The notes under the pieces were generated by a model. That model was not told where the DNA came from and did not search any database. It saw nothing but the letters and a program-made list of their open reading frames with translations. A stretch of 64,000 nt of DNA from Bog-366 sp964501985. GTDB lineage: Bacteria; Acidobacteriota; Terriglobia; UBA7540. A program made the translations under genes and the position numbers. This document shows positions 1 to 9,240 of the stretch, in pieces; position 1 is the stretch's first letter, and every line of letters begins with the position of its first letter. Where the stretch lies: assembly GCA_964501985.1 (NCBI GenBank), contig CAZCVY010000002.1:1-64000 (forward strand), given 5' to 3'.

Positions 1-112
1 TCCCCTTTTTTCCCTCCGCCCGCGCCGATGAAGCGAACTAAATGTTTTTTTATCAAATACATACATTTTTTGGGATTTCTCTGGCCCGAGGCCTAAGTGC
101 CTCATTTTTCTA

Positions 113-524
113 TTACATCGTAGGTGACCTCGCTATGTTAAGGCGCTCAAAAGGTTCCATCGCTTCGAAGGCCTGGGAGGATTGCACCGTCGTCGCCATG
201 TTCTCACCCGGCACTTTGATGTTCTTGAGCGCCAGGCCGTCCCGGATGCGCTGGGAGCGCCGCATCCGCCAAAACGTCTCGCCCATCTGCTCGACCAGAT
301 GGCTCTCCAAACCGAGTTGCAAATCCGGATTCCATCATCTGCTGGTACGCTCCCTCCCCCATCCCCATGAGAACTTCGAACTTCGAGTCTTTCATGAGTT
401 CCTTGCGGAAATTGGGCACGCCGGAGGTAACCTCGGCTTCCGGGGTCGATCCCGCCGGACCGCTCCCGGCGTCCACTTCCTGCTGGTGCGCGTTCGATAA
501 TTGCGGAGTGCTTTCGCGAGGCAT
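113..524 (-). pseudogene. Frameshifted small protein (unknown function)
   Basis: Two minus-strand reading frames join into one protein: residues 1-68 are read from ATG 524 (starting MPRESTPQLSNAHQQ), and the continuation QLGLESHLVEQMGETFWRMR is read in a second frame that ends at 113. The second frame has a TGA just upstream of the junction near 325-335, so a single 1-nt insertion or deletion explains the break. The joined product resembles a family of short Acidobacterial proteins with an N-terminal Asn/Ser-rich segment followed by a conserved '..ALVEQ..EKFWR..R' helix; I know no function for it. A good promoter (565-594) and GGAAG upstream of the ATG are intact, so this is a recent mutation or a base-calling error. 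Confidence 0.55.
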
Positions 525-564
525 AAGTCTTCCGTCATACTCAATTACTATTATCCACGCGATG

Positions 565-594
565 AGTATACATGTGTGTAATGACTTTTGTCAA
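565..594 (-). promoter_or_regulatory. Sigma-70-type promoter for the frameshifted gene
   Basis: On the minus strand TTGACA (589-594) and TATACT (565-570) are separated by 18 nt. The predicted start lies near 558, about 34 nt before ATG 524. Confidence 0.55.
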
Positions 595-718
595 TCGCAA
601 TCGTGAACTAGGCGTGTATGCCACAGAACCGGACAAGAAGCCCGCCCGAAGACAAGGGAGGGAATCGGCAAGCGCCGGCCCGCAAGGGGAAGGAAAAAGA
701 CAGACACAACCGTCGCCG

Positions 719-816
719 ACGTTTAATGAAGAGGGGCGGAGTCTGGACAGCAGGTCCAGCCTGCCCGCTTGCTCCACGACCGGCGTGATGCCAAGTGGAG
801 AAACCGGGAAGCGTGG
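719..816. repeat. Dispersed ~98-bp repeat, copy A
   Basis: This stretch matches, in inverted orientation, 13191-13290. Shared blocks include CTGGACAGCAG, CTTGCTCCAC and GATGCCAAGTGGA plus the AAACCGGGAA.CGTGG end. It sits in the otherwise gene-free 530-930 interval and is not coding. Confidence 0.6.
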
Positions 817-930
817 TATCCCCTCTCGACAGGAATTTCTCCAAGGCGGGGGGATCGACTCTTTGCCGGGGGCCAGTTGTCCGAGACTGTCCTTTGGAAG
901 CGGCAAAACTGAGGTGCGCGGAAATACCGC

Positions 931-960
931 TTGACAAGTGATCGAGGACAGAGCTATAAG
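931..960 (+). promoter_or_regulatory. Promoter of the TonB-dependent receptor gene
   Basis: TTGACA (931-936), an 18-nt spacer and TATAAG (955-960). The predicted transcription start is near 967, leaving a leader of about 145 nt before ATG 1111. Confidence 0.55.
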
Positions 961-963
961 CAT

Positions 964-979
964 CCGTGTACGTACACGG
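964..979. promoter_or_regulatory. 16-bp perfect palindrome at the transcription start (probable operator)
   Basis: CCGTGTACGTACACGG is a perfect palindrome located 3-19 nt downstream of the -10 box, where a dimeric repressor would block initiation. The cognate regulator is not identifiable in the window. Confidence 0.5.
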
Positions 980-1110
980 GTACCAGGCAGTCATAGCAAG
1001 CCTTTTTTGAGCACAACTGAAGATTGTCAATGCTGCGAGTCTCGTCGGCGTAGTGTTTTGGGTTCAAGCTCCAATTTCTATTCCCACGCGAATTGGAAAG
1101 GAGCGAGACG

Positions 1111-4100
1111 ATGACGAAGCTATGCGGTTACCACCGAAGGTTGGGGGTGCCGGCTGCGGTTTTGCTGTTTCTGTGCCTGGGCGGGCAACAGCTATTCTGC
1201 CAAGTAGACGCTGGAACGTTACTTGGAACCGTAAAAGACCAGTCAGGTGCGGTTATCCCGGGCGCGCAGGTGACACTCACCAACGAGGGTACCTCCTTCA
1301 CGTTGACGACCACGACGGGAACCGACGGCACCTACATTTTCACCCCCATCAAAATTGGCAAGTACACGGTCGAGGCGGAGTTCAAGGGCTTTCAGAAACC
1401 TCGACGAACGGGCATCGACGTTGCCATTCAATCGCAAGTCGTCGTGGACTTCGTCTTGACTCCCGGCGCCGTCACACAGACTGTCGAGGTCACCGGCCAA
1501 GCGCCGTTGCTCCAAACGCAGAATGGTTCCGTTGGCCAAGTCGAGAACTCGGCGACGGTCAATGATCTGCCGCTCAACGGCCGGAACTTTAATTTTCTGG
1601 CGCGCCTCACGGCGGGGGTGACGGCAGGACAACCCGAAGGGCGCGGTCTGAACGCCAATGGGTGGTTTGCCGCCAACGGCACTCGACCGGCGCAGAACAA
1701 CATGCTTTTGGATGGCATCGATAACAACAGCGACAACGTCGACTTTCTGAATGGCACGGCCTATGTCCTCAAGCCGCCGGTCGATGCTATCGGCGAGTTC
1801 AAACTGCAAACCAACGATTTCGGCGCGGAATTTGGCCGTGCCGGGGGCGCGGTCTTGAACGCCAGCTTGAAGACAGGTACCAACCAGTTCCATGGCGACG
1901 CATGGGAATTTGTTCGCAATGACATTTTCGACGCGGCCGACTTCTTCCAGGATGCCGCGAACGAACAGAAAGGCGAGTACCGGCAGAACCAGTTCGGCGG
2001 TACCTTTGGCGGGCCCATCCGCAAGAACAAGACGTTCTTCTTCGGTGACTACGAAGGCACGCGGATCCGGCAAGGAACTCCCTTGGTTGCGACTGTCCCC
2101 ACCGCTGCGGAAGTTTCCAGCGGATTTACGGACTTCACGGACTTAATCAGTCTGCAGTCCGGCAATGCGGGCACCGACTTGCTCGGCCGCACCTTCCCCC
2201 TGGGGACCATATTAGATCCTGCAACCACACGCCCAGTGACCTTGGGGACTGCGGACCCGGTAACAGGAATCATGCCGACCGCCTCCGGCTATGTTCGCGA
2301 TCAGATCTCGTGTAACGGCATCCTTAACACGATCTGTCCAGGCCGGCTTGACCCTAACGCCATCAAGTTGCTGCAACTCTTTCCTGCTCCGACATCCTCG
2401 GGGCTCTACAATAATTACAGCACCACTCCTGTCGGCACGGACACGGGCAATCAGTTTGATGTCCGCGTGGACGAGAACTTCAGCGACCGGGATCAATTGT
2501 TTGTTCGCTATAGTTTCACCAACGAACCTTCGTTCAAGCCCGGGCCGTTTACGTCGTATGCCGATGGCGGCGGTTACAACCAGGGCACGCAGTTAGACCG
2601 TAACCAGGGCGCAGGACTGAGCTGGACGCACTCGTTTTCGCCGACTTTGATCAACGAAGCCCGGCTCGGCTTCAATCGTGAGCACGTTGATCGGACGCAG
2701 CCCTACGCGAGCAATACCAGCGACATTCCGGGACAATTTGGGATTCAGGGTATTCCCCAGGAAAACGGCAACGGAGGTCTGCCTTACATTTCCATCGGCG
2801 GAATTGGTCAAGAAGGGCCGGCGGAATGGCTGGCGGCGGACAGATTCACCAGCACCTATCAGATCACTGAAAACCTTACCAAGGTTTACAAATCGCACAC
2901 CTTCAAGGGGGGCATGGAAATCCAGCGGATGTCTTTCCCCTGGTACTCGCCCCCTTATTCGCGCGGCGAGTTTGATTTCGGCGGAACCTACACGGGGATT
3001 CCCAACGTTGGTGACGGCAGCACGGGCCGGGCACAAATGCTTCTGTTGCCGGAGCCTGCTGATTATGCCGGAGGAGTCAACAATCTTGGCGGCACCAACG
3101 GCATCGATGCCTCGAACTTCGGCGAGCTTACTCCTTACCGGAACTATGCCGGCGTTTACTTCCAGGACGACTGGAAGGTCAAGCCCAAGTTGACCTTGAA
3201 CCTCGGTTTGCGGTGGGATTTCTTCGGCATGGTCGGCGATAAGTTTGGCGCGCAAGGCAACTTCGTGCCGGGTCCTCCGGGAGCGGGAGCGGAATTCCTG
3301 ATCCCCGCCAGCCGCAAGAGCACTCCGGTTTCAACCTCTTTCACTAGCCTGCTGGCGCAGGACGGCATCGCGCTTGATTACACGAACTCGCTGGGAGCGG
3401 GATTGGGCCACTCGCAAAAAACCAACTTTGCCCCGCGCTTTGGCTTCGCCTATCAATTCACTCCGAAGTTGGTCTTACGCGGCGGCTACGGGATCTTCTA
3501 CGGCGGCTTTGAGAACCGGGGCGGTTACCCAGCCTTGGGCTATAACTACCCCTTCGAGTTCACCTTTAATTTCCCCAGCCCCGATTCCCAGACCCCGGTG
3601 ATTTATTCGGATGGCCAGATCGGAACCCTGGAGCAGGGCTTCCTGAACATTCCGCTCAACCCCGCTTTGGTCAATGCCGAGGGACTCGACTTCCGAGGCA
3701 TTCAGACCAACTACATCACCCCCTACTACCAGAGTTACAACTTGACGACGCAATATGAGATCAGTGGAAACGACACCTTGGAAGTGGGGTATGTCGCCTC
3801 GTTGGGGCGGCACATCGAAACGTTCTCGGGGACCAACAATGTTCCGCTCATATTGCCCCCTGGGACCAATTACGTTCCCTACGTCGCCTACCCTGATTTC
3901 GCCGTGGGGTCGTCGTTCGCCACCACCAACAGCAACAGCTACTACCATTCCCTTCAGACCAAGTACACGCATCGGTTTGCCAATAGTCTTTCCATGCTCG
4001 CCGCTTTCACGTGGGCGAAGACGTTGACCGATGCGGACGACCTGTTGAGCAACGGAGGGGTGGCGGGATTCCGCGCCGCGGGTGTTCCCGGTTTTGGAAT

Positions 4101-4704
4101 TCACGGTGACTACGGACTCGCCCCCTACAACCTCGGCAAAGCTTTTTCACTGAGCGGAACCTATGATCTGCCCTTCGGCAACGGCAAGCGTTTCCTCCGG
4201 AGTACCAGCGGGGTGGCGAATGCCTTTGTGGGAGGATGGAGCATGAACGGGATCCTAACCCTTGATGACGGCCCGCCCGAAACGATTAATTGTGTTACCT
4301 ACGGGACGGCGGGGTTGGGTTGTTATGCCTTGGAAGTGCCCGGCCAGAACAAGTACGCCGTGCACAATGTCAACAATTGGATGAGCGCCGCTGCTTTCGC
4401 CGACCCAACGCCCGCCACGACCATTGGGCAAACCAATTTCGAACCCTTGGGCGGCGGGAACACGCAAATCGTTGGTCCGGGATTCCACCGTGTGGACTTC
4501 TCGCTCTTCAAGCAGTTCAGGACGACGGAAACGACACACTTGGAGTTCCGCGCCGAATTCTTCAACATCGCGAATCATCCCAACTTCGCCTTGCCCGCGT
4601 ATACCAACTACAAGGACCCGGCGCAATTCGGAGAGATCAACGCGACGGTTGACAGCCCGAACGACCCGAGGCAAATCCAATTCGCTTTGAAGTTCTACTT
4701 CTAA
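1111..4704 (+). CDS. TonB-dependent receptor, Oar-like, with carboxypeptidase regulatory domain
   Basis: Outer-membrane transporter of 1197 aa. ATG 1111 is preferred because GGAAAGGAG (1095-1103) is a good ribosome site for it and overlaps the alternative TTG at 1093. Visible order: signal peptide (hydrophobic run around AAVLLFLCLGG), a carboxypeptidase-regulatory-like beta domain from about residue 33 (DAGTLLGTVKDQSGAVIPGA), a plug with LPLNGRNF and LLDGIDNNSDN, then a long beta-barrel ending in ...LKFYF with the C-terminal Phe typical of outer-membrane proteins. In Acidobacteriota this family replaces SusC-type importers for carbohydrates and other large nutrients; the substrate is not shown by sequence. 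It heads a plus-strand run with a TPR protein, a GH2 and a GH59 enzyme, which suggests uptake of glycan or glycolipid fragments. Confidence 0.93.
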   Translation: MTKLCGYHRRLGVPAAVLLFLCLGGQQLFCQVDAGTLLGTVKDQSGAVIPGAQVTLTNEGTSFTLTTTTGTDGTYIFTPIKIGKYTVEAEFKGFQKPRRTGIDVAIQSQVVVDFVLTPGAVTQTVEVTGQAPLLQTQNGSVGQVENSATVNDLPLNGRNFNFLARLTAGVTAGQPEGRGLNANGWFAANGTRPAQNNMLLDGIDNNSDNVDFLNGTAYVLKPPVDAIGEFKLQTNDFGAEFGRAGGAVLNASLKTGTNQFHGDAWEFVRNDIFDAADFFQDAANEQKGEYRQNQFGGTFGGPIRKNKTFFFGDYEGTRIRQGTPLVATVPTAAEVSSGFTDFTDLISLQSGNAGTDLLGRTFPLGTILDPATTRPVTLGTADPVTGIMPTASGYVRDQISCNGILNTICPGRLDPNAIKLLQLFPAPTSSGLYNNYSTTPVGTDTGNQFDVRVDENFSDRDQLFVRYSFTNEPSFKPGPFTSYADGGGYNQGTQLDRNQGAGLSWTHSFSPTLINEARLGFNREHVDRTQPYASNTSDIPGQFGIQGIPQENGNGGLPYISIGGIGQEGPAEWLAADRFTSTYQITENLTKVYKSHTFKGGMEIQRMSFPWYSPPYSRGEFDFGGTYTGIPNVGDGSTGRAQMLLLPEPADYAGGVNNLGGTNGIDASNFGELTPYRNYAGVYFQDDWKVKPKLTLNLGLRWDFFGMVGDKFGAQGNFVPGPPGAGAEFLIPASRKSTPVSTSFTSLLAQDGIALDYTNSLGAGLGHSQKTNFAPRFGFAYQFTPKLVLRGGYGIFYGGFENRGGYPALGYNYPFEFTFNFPSPDSQTPVIYSDGQIGTLEQGFLNIPLNPALVNAEGLDFRGIQTNYITPYYQSYNLTTQYEISGNDTLEVGYVASLGRHIETFSGTNNVPLILPPGTNYVPYVAYPDFAVGSSFATTNSNSYYHSLQTKYTHRFANSLSMLAAFTWAKTLTDADDLLSNGGVAGFRAAGVPGFGIHGDYGLAPYNLGKAFSLSGTYDLPFGNGKRFLRSTSGVANAFVGGWSMNGILTLDDGPPETINCVTYGTAGLGCYALEVPGQNKYAVHNVNNWMSAAAFADPTPATTIGQTNFEPLGGGNTQIVGPGFHRVDFSLFKQFRTTETTHLEFRAEFFNIANHPNFALPAYTNYKDPAQFGEINATVDSPNDPRQIQFALKFYF

Positions 4705-4740
4705 CCCGCGCACTACTCGACGAAGACGCGCTAACCACGA

Positions 4741-4777
4741 GGGGCGGCTGGCAAGATAGCCGCCCCCGTTTTGTTTT
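4741..4777 (+). terminator. Rho-independent terminator after the TonB receptor
   Basis: A perfect 9-bp stem (GGGGCGGCT / AGCCGCCCC) with an 8-nt loop is followed by CGTTTTGTTTT, 37 nt after the stop codon. Confidence 0.75.
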
Positions 4778-4927
4778 CCGCTTCGAATCACGTTTTTTGC
4801 AAAAAACGCCTACTCAACTCGGACGCGGTGCTATGATCCTGCCCGCACGGCTCGGCACTTTCGAGGAGGTTTAGCTGAGCCTCGACGCCCAGCGGGAGCG
4901 CAGGGCGGATGAACTTAGGAACTTAGG

Positions 4928-6196
4928 ATGCGGATTGCCGCAGGCTGCAAGTGCGCGTCAGCTTGGAGAAGAACGGGGCCGTTCGGACCCGCATCTCGAA
5001 CCGTTAAAATCGCGCGCTTAGCATTTTTCCTTTCCCTGGGATTGACGTGCGAAGGCGGGCTCTCGGCTTCTCAAGCCTCCCCGCAGCGTGCGACTGCTAG
5101 TGGTGCGCAGGCAATCCACTCCCCCGCCGCGGAGCTCCAGGTCGAGCGGACTCTCCTGCAAGCTGTGGAACATAATCCGCAGAATTTTGAAGCCAATCAT
5201 CGTCTGGGTGAGTTCTATCTTCAGGTTGGTAAACTGAAAGCGGGAATTCCCTATTTGGAGAAAGCTCAAAGTCTCGACCCGGCGCATTATGTGAATGGTT
5301 ACGACTTGGCTCTCGCCTATTTTGAAACCGCTGATCTGAAGAACGCTCGCCGCCAGATTTATGAAATGCTCAACCGGCAGCACACGGCCGAGCTTCACAA
5401 CTTGCTGGGGGACGTCGAAGAGAAGGCGGGGAACTATGTGGCGGCCGCCAATCAATACCAGGTGGCGGCCCAAATGGACCCCTCCGAGGGGAACATCTTC
5501 GATTGGGGGAATGAGCTCCTGCTCCATCGTGGCTTTGACCCGGCGGAAAAGGTCTTCACCAGCGGCATCGGGCGCTACCCTCAGTCCGCCAGGCTGCACA
5601 TCGGACTCGCGATTGCCGATTATTCCCAGAGCCATTACGACGACGCGGCGAGTGAACTTTGTCGCGCCGCCGACCTTGCACCGACCGATCCGCGGCCCTA
5701 TCTTTTTCTCGGCCAGATGTTCGACATTTCTTTAAAAGAGGCGGGTCAGGTCACAGAGCGTCTCGAGCGATTCCAACAGACTCAGCCTAACGATGCGCGG
5801 GCGAACTACTATTACGCCCTGAGCATTTGGAAGGGCGAACGCGGCCAGAATCCGCCAGCGAACCAAGCAAGCAAGGAGAAAATCAAAAGTTTGCTGGCGC
5901 GCTCGATAAAGCTCGATCCAAAGTTTCCGGACGCGCACTTTCAGCTCGGCGTCTTTTACAGTGAGCAGCAAAAGTATCAGGAAGCTATGGGGGAGTTCCA
6001 GGCAGCCGTCAAACTCAAGCCCGACTATGCCGAGGCACACTATCACTTGGCTCAGGCATATTTGCATATGGGTAAGAGTGATTTAGCGAAAGGAGAGCTT
6101 GATCTTTATCAGCGCGAGCATCAGAAGGATTTGGCGGAGGACGCGGTAAGGCGCAAGCAGGTTGGTCAATTCGTTTTCAGCCTTCAGGGGCCGTAA
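4928..6196 (+). CDS. Exported tetratricopeptide-repeat protein
   Basis: 422 aa. An unusually long N-terminus precedes the hydrophobic signal-like segment (IARLAFFLSLGLT, about residues 28-40), so the real start may lie downstream of ATG 4928, but no other canonical start with a ribosome site is clear. From about residue 75 there are at least seven TPR units with the usual spacing of Ala, Gly, Tyr and Pro (for example ANHRLGEFYLQVGKLKAGI, ADLAPTDPRPYLFLGQM, PDAHFQLGVFYSEQQKYQEA, PDYAEAHYHLAQAYLHMGKS). TPR solenoids bind partner proteins; here the protein is probably periplasmic. It lies between the TonB receptor and glycoside hydrolases on the same strand and may be part of that locus. Confidence 0.8.
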   Translation: MRIAAGCKCASAWRRTGPFGPASRTVKIARLAFFLSLGLTCEGGLSASQASPQRATASGAQAIHSPAAELQVERTLLQAVEHNPQNFEANHRLGEFYLQVGKLKAGIPYLEKAQSLDPAHYVNGYDLALAYFETADLKNARRQIYEMLNRQHTAELHNLLGDVEEKAGNYVAAANQYQVAAQMDPSEGNIFDWGNELLLHRGFDPAEKVFTSGIGRYPQSARLHIGLAIADYSQSHYDDAASELCRAADLAPTDPRPYLFLGQMFDISLKEAGQVTERLERFQQTQPNDARANYYYALSIWKGERGQNPPANQASKEKIKSLLARSIKLDPKFPDAHFQLGVFYSEQQKYQEAMGEFQAAVKLKPDYAEAHYHLAQAYLHMGKSDLAKGELDLYQREHQKDLAEDAVRRKQVGQFVFSLQGP

Positions 6197-6359
6197 GCCG
6201 GCGCCCTGACCGTGCGCGCAAGCTCACATCGGACGGCGGGCGGCCCCGCCTTCCCAGCGCGCCGCAACCCCTCCGAATCGACCCCCGGTTTTCTCAGTCC
6301 GAAACTTTTTCGCGATGCTCTCCTCAAGCCGGTAATGTCCCAAACGTGGAGGATCATAC

Positions 6360-9098
6360 GTGCGAAACGCACTCATAATCTTGACAGCGTGCATGGTCGT
6401 CGGAGTGTCGGCAATTCGCGGCTTGGCGCAGGAAGGCCCTGTGTGGGCCAATTCCATTTCACTCGCGGGCGGGTGGCGGTTCGCTCTCGACCCGAACAAT
6501 GAGGGAATCGCCAAGCAATACTTCAACCGGGAATTATCCGGGCGGATAGGACTGCCGGGCTCGATCGATGAAGCTAAACTCGGTATGCCCAATCCGAATA
6601 AGCCGACACTAGACGGCCTCTTTCAACTCTACCTCTACGAGGGCCCGGCATGGTACCAGCGTGACGTCGATATCCCCGATGCGTGGGAGGGGAAGCACGT
6701 CTCGCTTTTCCTGGAGCGGACCCACTGGGATACGACCGTCTGGGTTGATGACCGTTTAGTGGGCAGCGAGGACAGCCTGATTTCCCCGCACCTCTATGAC
6801 CTGGGAACCAACTTGGCGCCGGGCAAGCATCGGCTCACGATATGCGTTGACAACACCCGCAAGATCGATCTCGGACGGTTCGTTTCCATTAACTATTCTG
6901 GAACTCAAACAAACTGGAATGGGCTGATCGGCAAATTGGAACTGCGCGCCAACGATCCTGTCTCTGTCGCGGACGTTGAGGTTTATCCCGATATCGACCA
7001 CAAATTGGCGAAGGTTTGTATCACCGTTGCCAATACCACCGGAAAGCCAGCAACGGGGACTCTCACCCTTAAAACTGCTGCCCCGGCAGGAGCCGGGAAC
7101 GTTCCCTCCCGCACGGTTGATTTCACGGCGACCGGCCCGCGAACTGCCCTAACGACGGACTTACCCATGGGCGAGAACCCGCGCTTGTGGGACGAGTTTT
7201 CCCCAGCTCTTTACAAGCTGACGGTGTCGATGACGCCAAAGTCGACGAGCCATACGTTTGTTGATCAGCAATCGGTGACCTTCGGCATGCGCAAGTTTCT
7301 GGCGCGCGGCACGCAATTCATCATGAACGGCCGACCTGTGTTCTTGCGGGGAACGCTCGAGTGCGCGATCTTTCCCTTGACTGGCTATCCGCCCACCGAC
7401 GTGCCGTCGTGGCAGCGCATCTTTCACATCATCAAATCATACGGCCTCAACTTCATGCGCTTTCACTCCTGGTGTCCCCCGGAGGCAGCCTTCGCCGCGG
7501 CTGACATCGAGGGCGTGATGATTCAAGCCGAAGGTCCCCAGGCCAATATTCCCGCGGGCGCCGATCCGAAGCGCGATGCATTTATGGAGCAGGAGTTGCT
7601 CCGCATGGTTCGCACGTATGGCAATCATCCCTCGTTCTGTTTGATGACGCTCGGCAACGAATATGGAGGGTCGGATGCCGTGCTTTCCCATTGGGTCGAC
7701 ATGCTGATCAAGGAAGATCCGCGCCGGCTGTATTCCTCCGCATCCTCGGCGCAAGTCACTGCGAACCGGCAATTCACCGAGCGGGGAAGTCCGCGCGGCG
7801 TGCAGGGTCCCGGAACCGACATGGATTTCCGCAAGGCGATCGCCAAGGAGGATCGGCCTCTCATCGGACACGAGATCGGCCAGTGGGCCTTTTACCCTAA
7901 CTTCGATGAAGCCAGTAAATACACGGGCGTTCTCGCAGCGAAGAATTTCGATTTGGTCCGCGACGACTTGGCGGCCAAGCACCTGCTCGACCTCGCGCCG
8001 CGCTTTGTCCAGGCGACGGGCCTCCAAGCGGTGCTGCTTTACAAGGAAGAGATCGAGATTCTGCTGCGCACTCCCGGGCATGCCGGCTTCTCCCTTCTCG
8101 ATCTGCACGACTATCCGGGTCAAGGGACTGCTCTCATCGGAGCGCTTGATCCGTTTTGGGACTCGAAGGGTTTTGTCACGCCGGAGGTGCATCGCCGATA
8201 TTGCGGCCCTACGGTGCCATTGTTACGCATGAAGAAACGCACTTACACCACGGCCGAGACATTCACGGCGGAAGCGGAGGTCGCGCACTTTGGCGCCAAG
8301 GATTTGACGAACGCGCAACCGGTGTGGAGCATCCGCGAGGAAAATGGCCGGGAGGTTAGCACTGGAGTCTGGGAAACTCTGGGCTTGCCCACGGGCCAGC
8401 TCACGTCTTTGGGCAACATTAACATATCCCTCGCGAACGTTTCCGCGCCCGCAAAGCTCAAGGTGACGGTTGCGCTTAAGGGGACGGACTTCGTTAATGA
8501 TTGGGACATCTGGGTCTACCCCGTCAATTCGGAGGTCGCTCCTCCTGCCGACGTGATCGTCGCGCGGAAGTGGGACTCGGGCCTGAAGGCAACGCTGCCG
8601 CGGGGTGGAAAAGTCATTTTGTTTCCGCAGGCGATGAATCCTGATCAATCCCTTCAGGGGCGGTTCTTGCCGGTTTTTTGGAGCCCCATCTGGTTCCCCA
8701 AGCAGCAGCTAAAGACCATGGGCATCCTGTGCGACCCCAAGCACCCGGCCCTCGCGCAGTTTCCCACTGAGTTTTACAGCAACTGGCAGTGGTACGAGCT
8801 GCTTCAGAATTCTCGCACCGTCAATCTATCTGACACGCCGGCGACTTTCCGGCCTATCGTTCAAGTGATCGACAACTTTGCTCGCAACAATAAGCTCGGC
8901 AATCTGTTTGAAGCGCGTGTAGGCGGTGGGAGTCTGCTGGTTTGTACCATTGACCTGCCTCGCATCGCTGACAAGGCGCCTGAAGCGAGACAATTGCTGA
9001 AAAGTCTCTATTTCTATGCAGGGTCGCCGGCCTTCGCTCCGACCGAAGAGTTGGATGCTGCGCTGCTCGAGAAGCTCTTCTTGCCGGCGGGGCAGTAG
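6360..9098 (+). CDS. Glycoside hydrolase family 2 protein, exported (beta-galactosidase/glucuronidase-like)
   Basis: 912 aa starting at GTG 6360 with GGAGGA at 6347-6352. Signal peptide MRNALIILTACMVVGVSA.. with cleavage near GLAQ. The N-terminal jelly-roll sugar-binding domain is clear (SLAGGWRFALDP, WYQRDVDIPDAWEGKHVSLF, DTTVWVDDRLVG, WNGLIGKLEL), followed by an immunoglobulin-like domain and a TIM barrel (FLRGTLECAIFPLTGYPP, FMRFHSWCPPEAAFAAAD). The putative acid/base is Glu434 in LGNEYGG and the putative nucleophile is Glu505 in IGHEIGQW, by position relative to the family. The C-terminal ~300 residues look beta-rich and are unassigned. Family 2 enzymes remove terminal beta-linked sugars; the exact linkage is unknown. 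The neighbouring GH59 gene suggests galactosides. Confidence 0.85.
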   Translation: MRNALIILTACMVVGVSAIRGLAQEGPVWANSISLAGGWRFALDPNNEGIAKQYFNRELSGRIGLPGSIDEAKLGMPNPNKPTLDGLFQLYLYEGPAWYQRDVDIPDAWEGKHVSLFLERTHWDTTVWVDDRLVGSEDSLISPHLYDLGTNLAPGKHRLTICVDNTRKIDLGRFVSINYSGTQTNWNGLIGKLELRANDPVSVADVEVYPDIDHKLAKVCITVANTTGKPATGTLTLKTAAPAGAGNVPSRTVDFTATGPRTALTTDLPMGENPRLWDEFSPALYKLTVSMTPKSTSHTFVDQQSVTFGMRKFLARGTQFIMNGRPVFLRGTLECAIFPLTGYPPTDVPSWQRIFHIIKSYGLNFMRFHSWCPPEAAFAAADIEGVMIQAEGPQANIPAGADPKRDAFMEQELLRMVRTYGNHPSFCLMTLGNEYGGSDAVLSHWVDMLIKEDPRRLYSSASSAQVTANRQFTERGSPRGVQGPGTDMDFRKAIAKEDRPLIGHEIGQWAFYPNFDEASKYTGVLAAKNFDLVRDDLAAKHLLDLAPRFVQATGLQAVLLYKEEIEILLRTPGHAGFSLLDLHDYPGQGTALIGALDPFWDSKGFVTPEVHRRYCGPTVPLLRMKKRTYTTAETFTAEAEVAHFGAKDLTNAQPVWSIREENGREVSTGVWETLGLPTGQLTSLGNINISLANVSAPAKLKVTVALKGTDFVNDWDIWVYPVNSEVAPPADVIVARKWDSGLKATLPRGGKVILFPQAMNPDQSLQGRFLPVFWSPIWFPKQQLKTMGILCDPKHPALAQFPTEFYSNWQWYELLQNSRTVNLSDTPATFRPIVQVIDNFARNNKLGNLFEARVGGGSLLVCTIDLPRIADKAPEARQLLKSLYFYAGSPAFAPTEELDAALLEKLFLPAGQ

Positions 9099-9240
9099 GG
9101 GCGGCAGTCGCTAACGCGACGGGACGGAGGCGCCGGGACGAAGCCCGGCTCTACAAAGACCGCGAAGGCCATAAAGGCGCCTGCGCACGACATCTGCACT
9201 ATGGAGGATTACGTTCGACATTTGATCAGGAGGAACACTT

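Noticed and set aside
541..963. Minus-strand frame of 140 aa and its overlapping frames
   Set aside because: No protein-like composition or ribosome site; the region is a dispersed non-coding repeat plus the TonB promoter.
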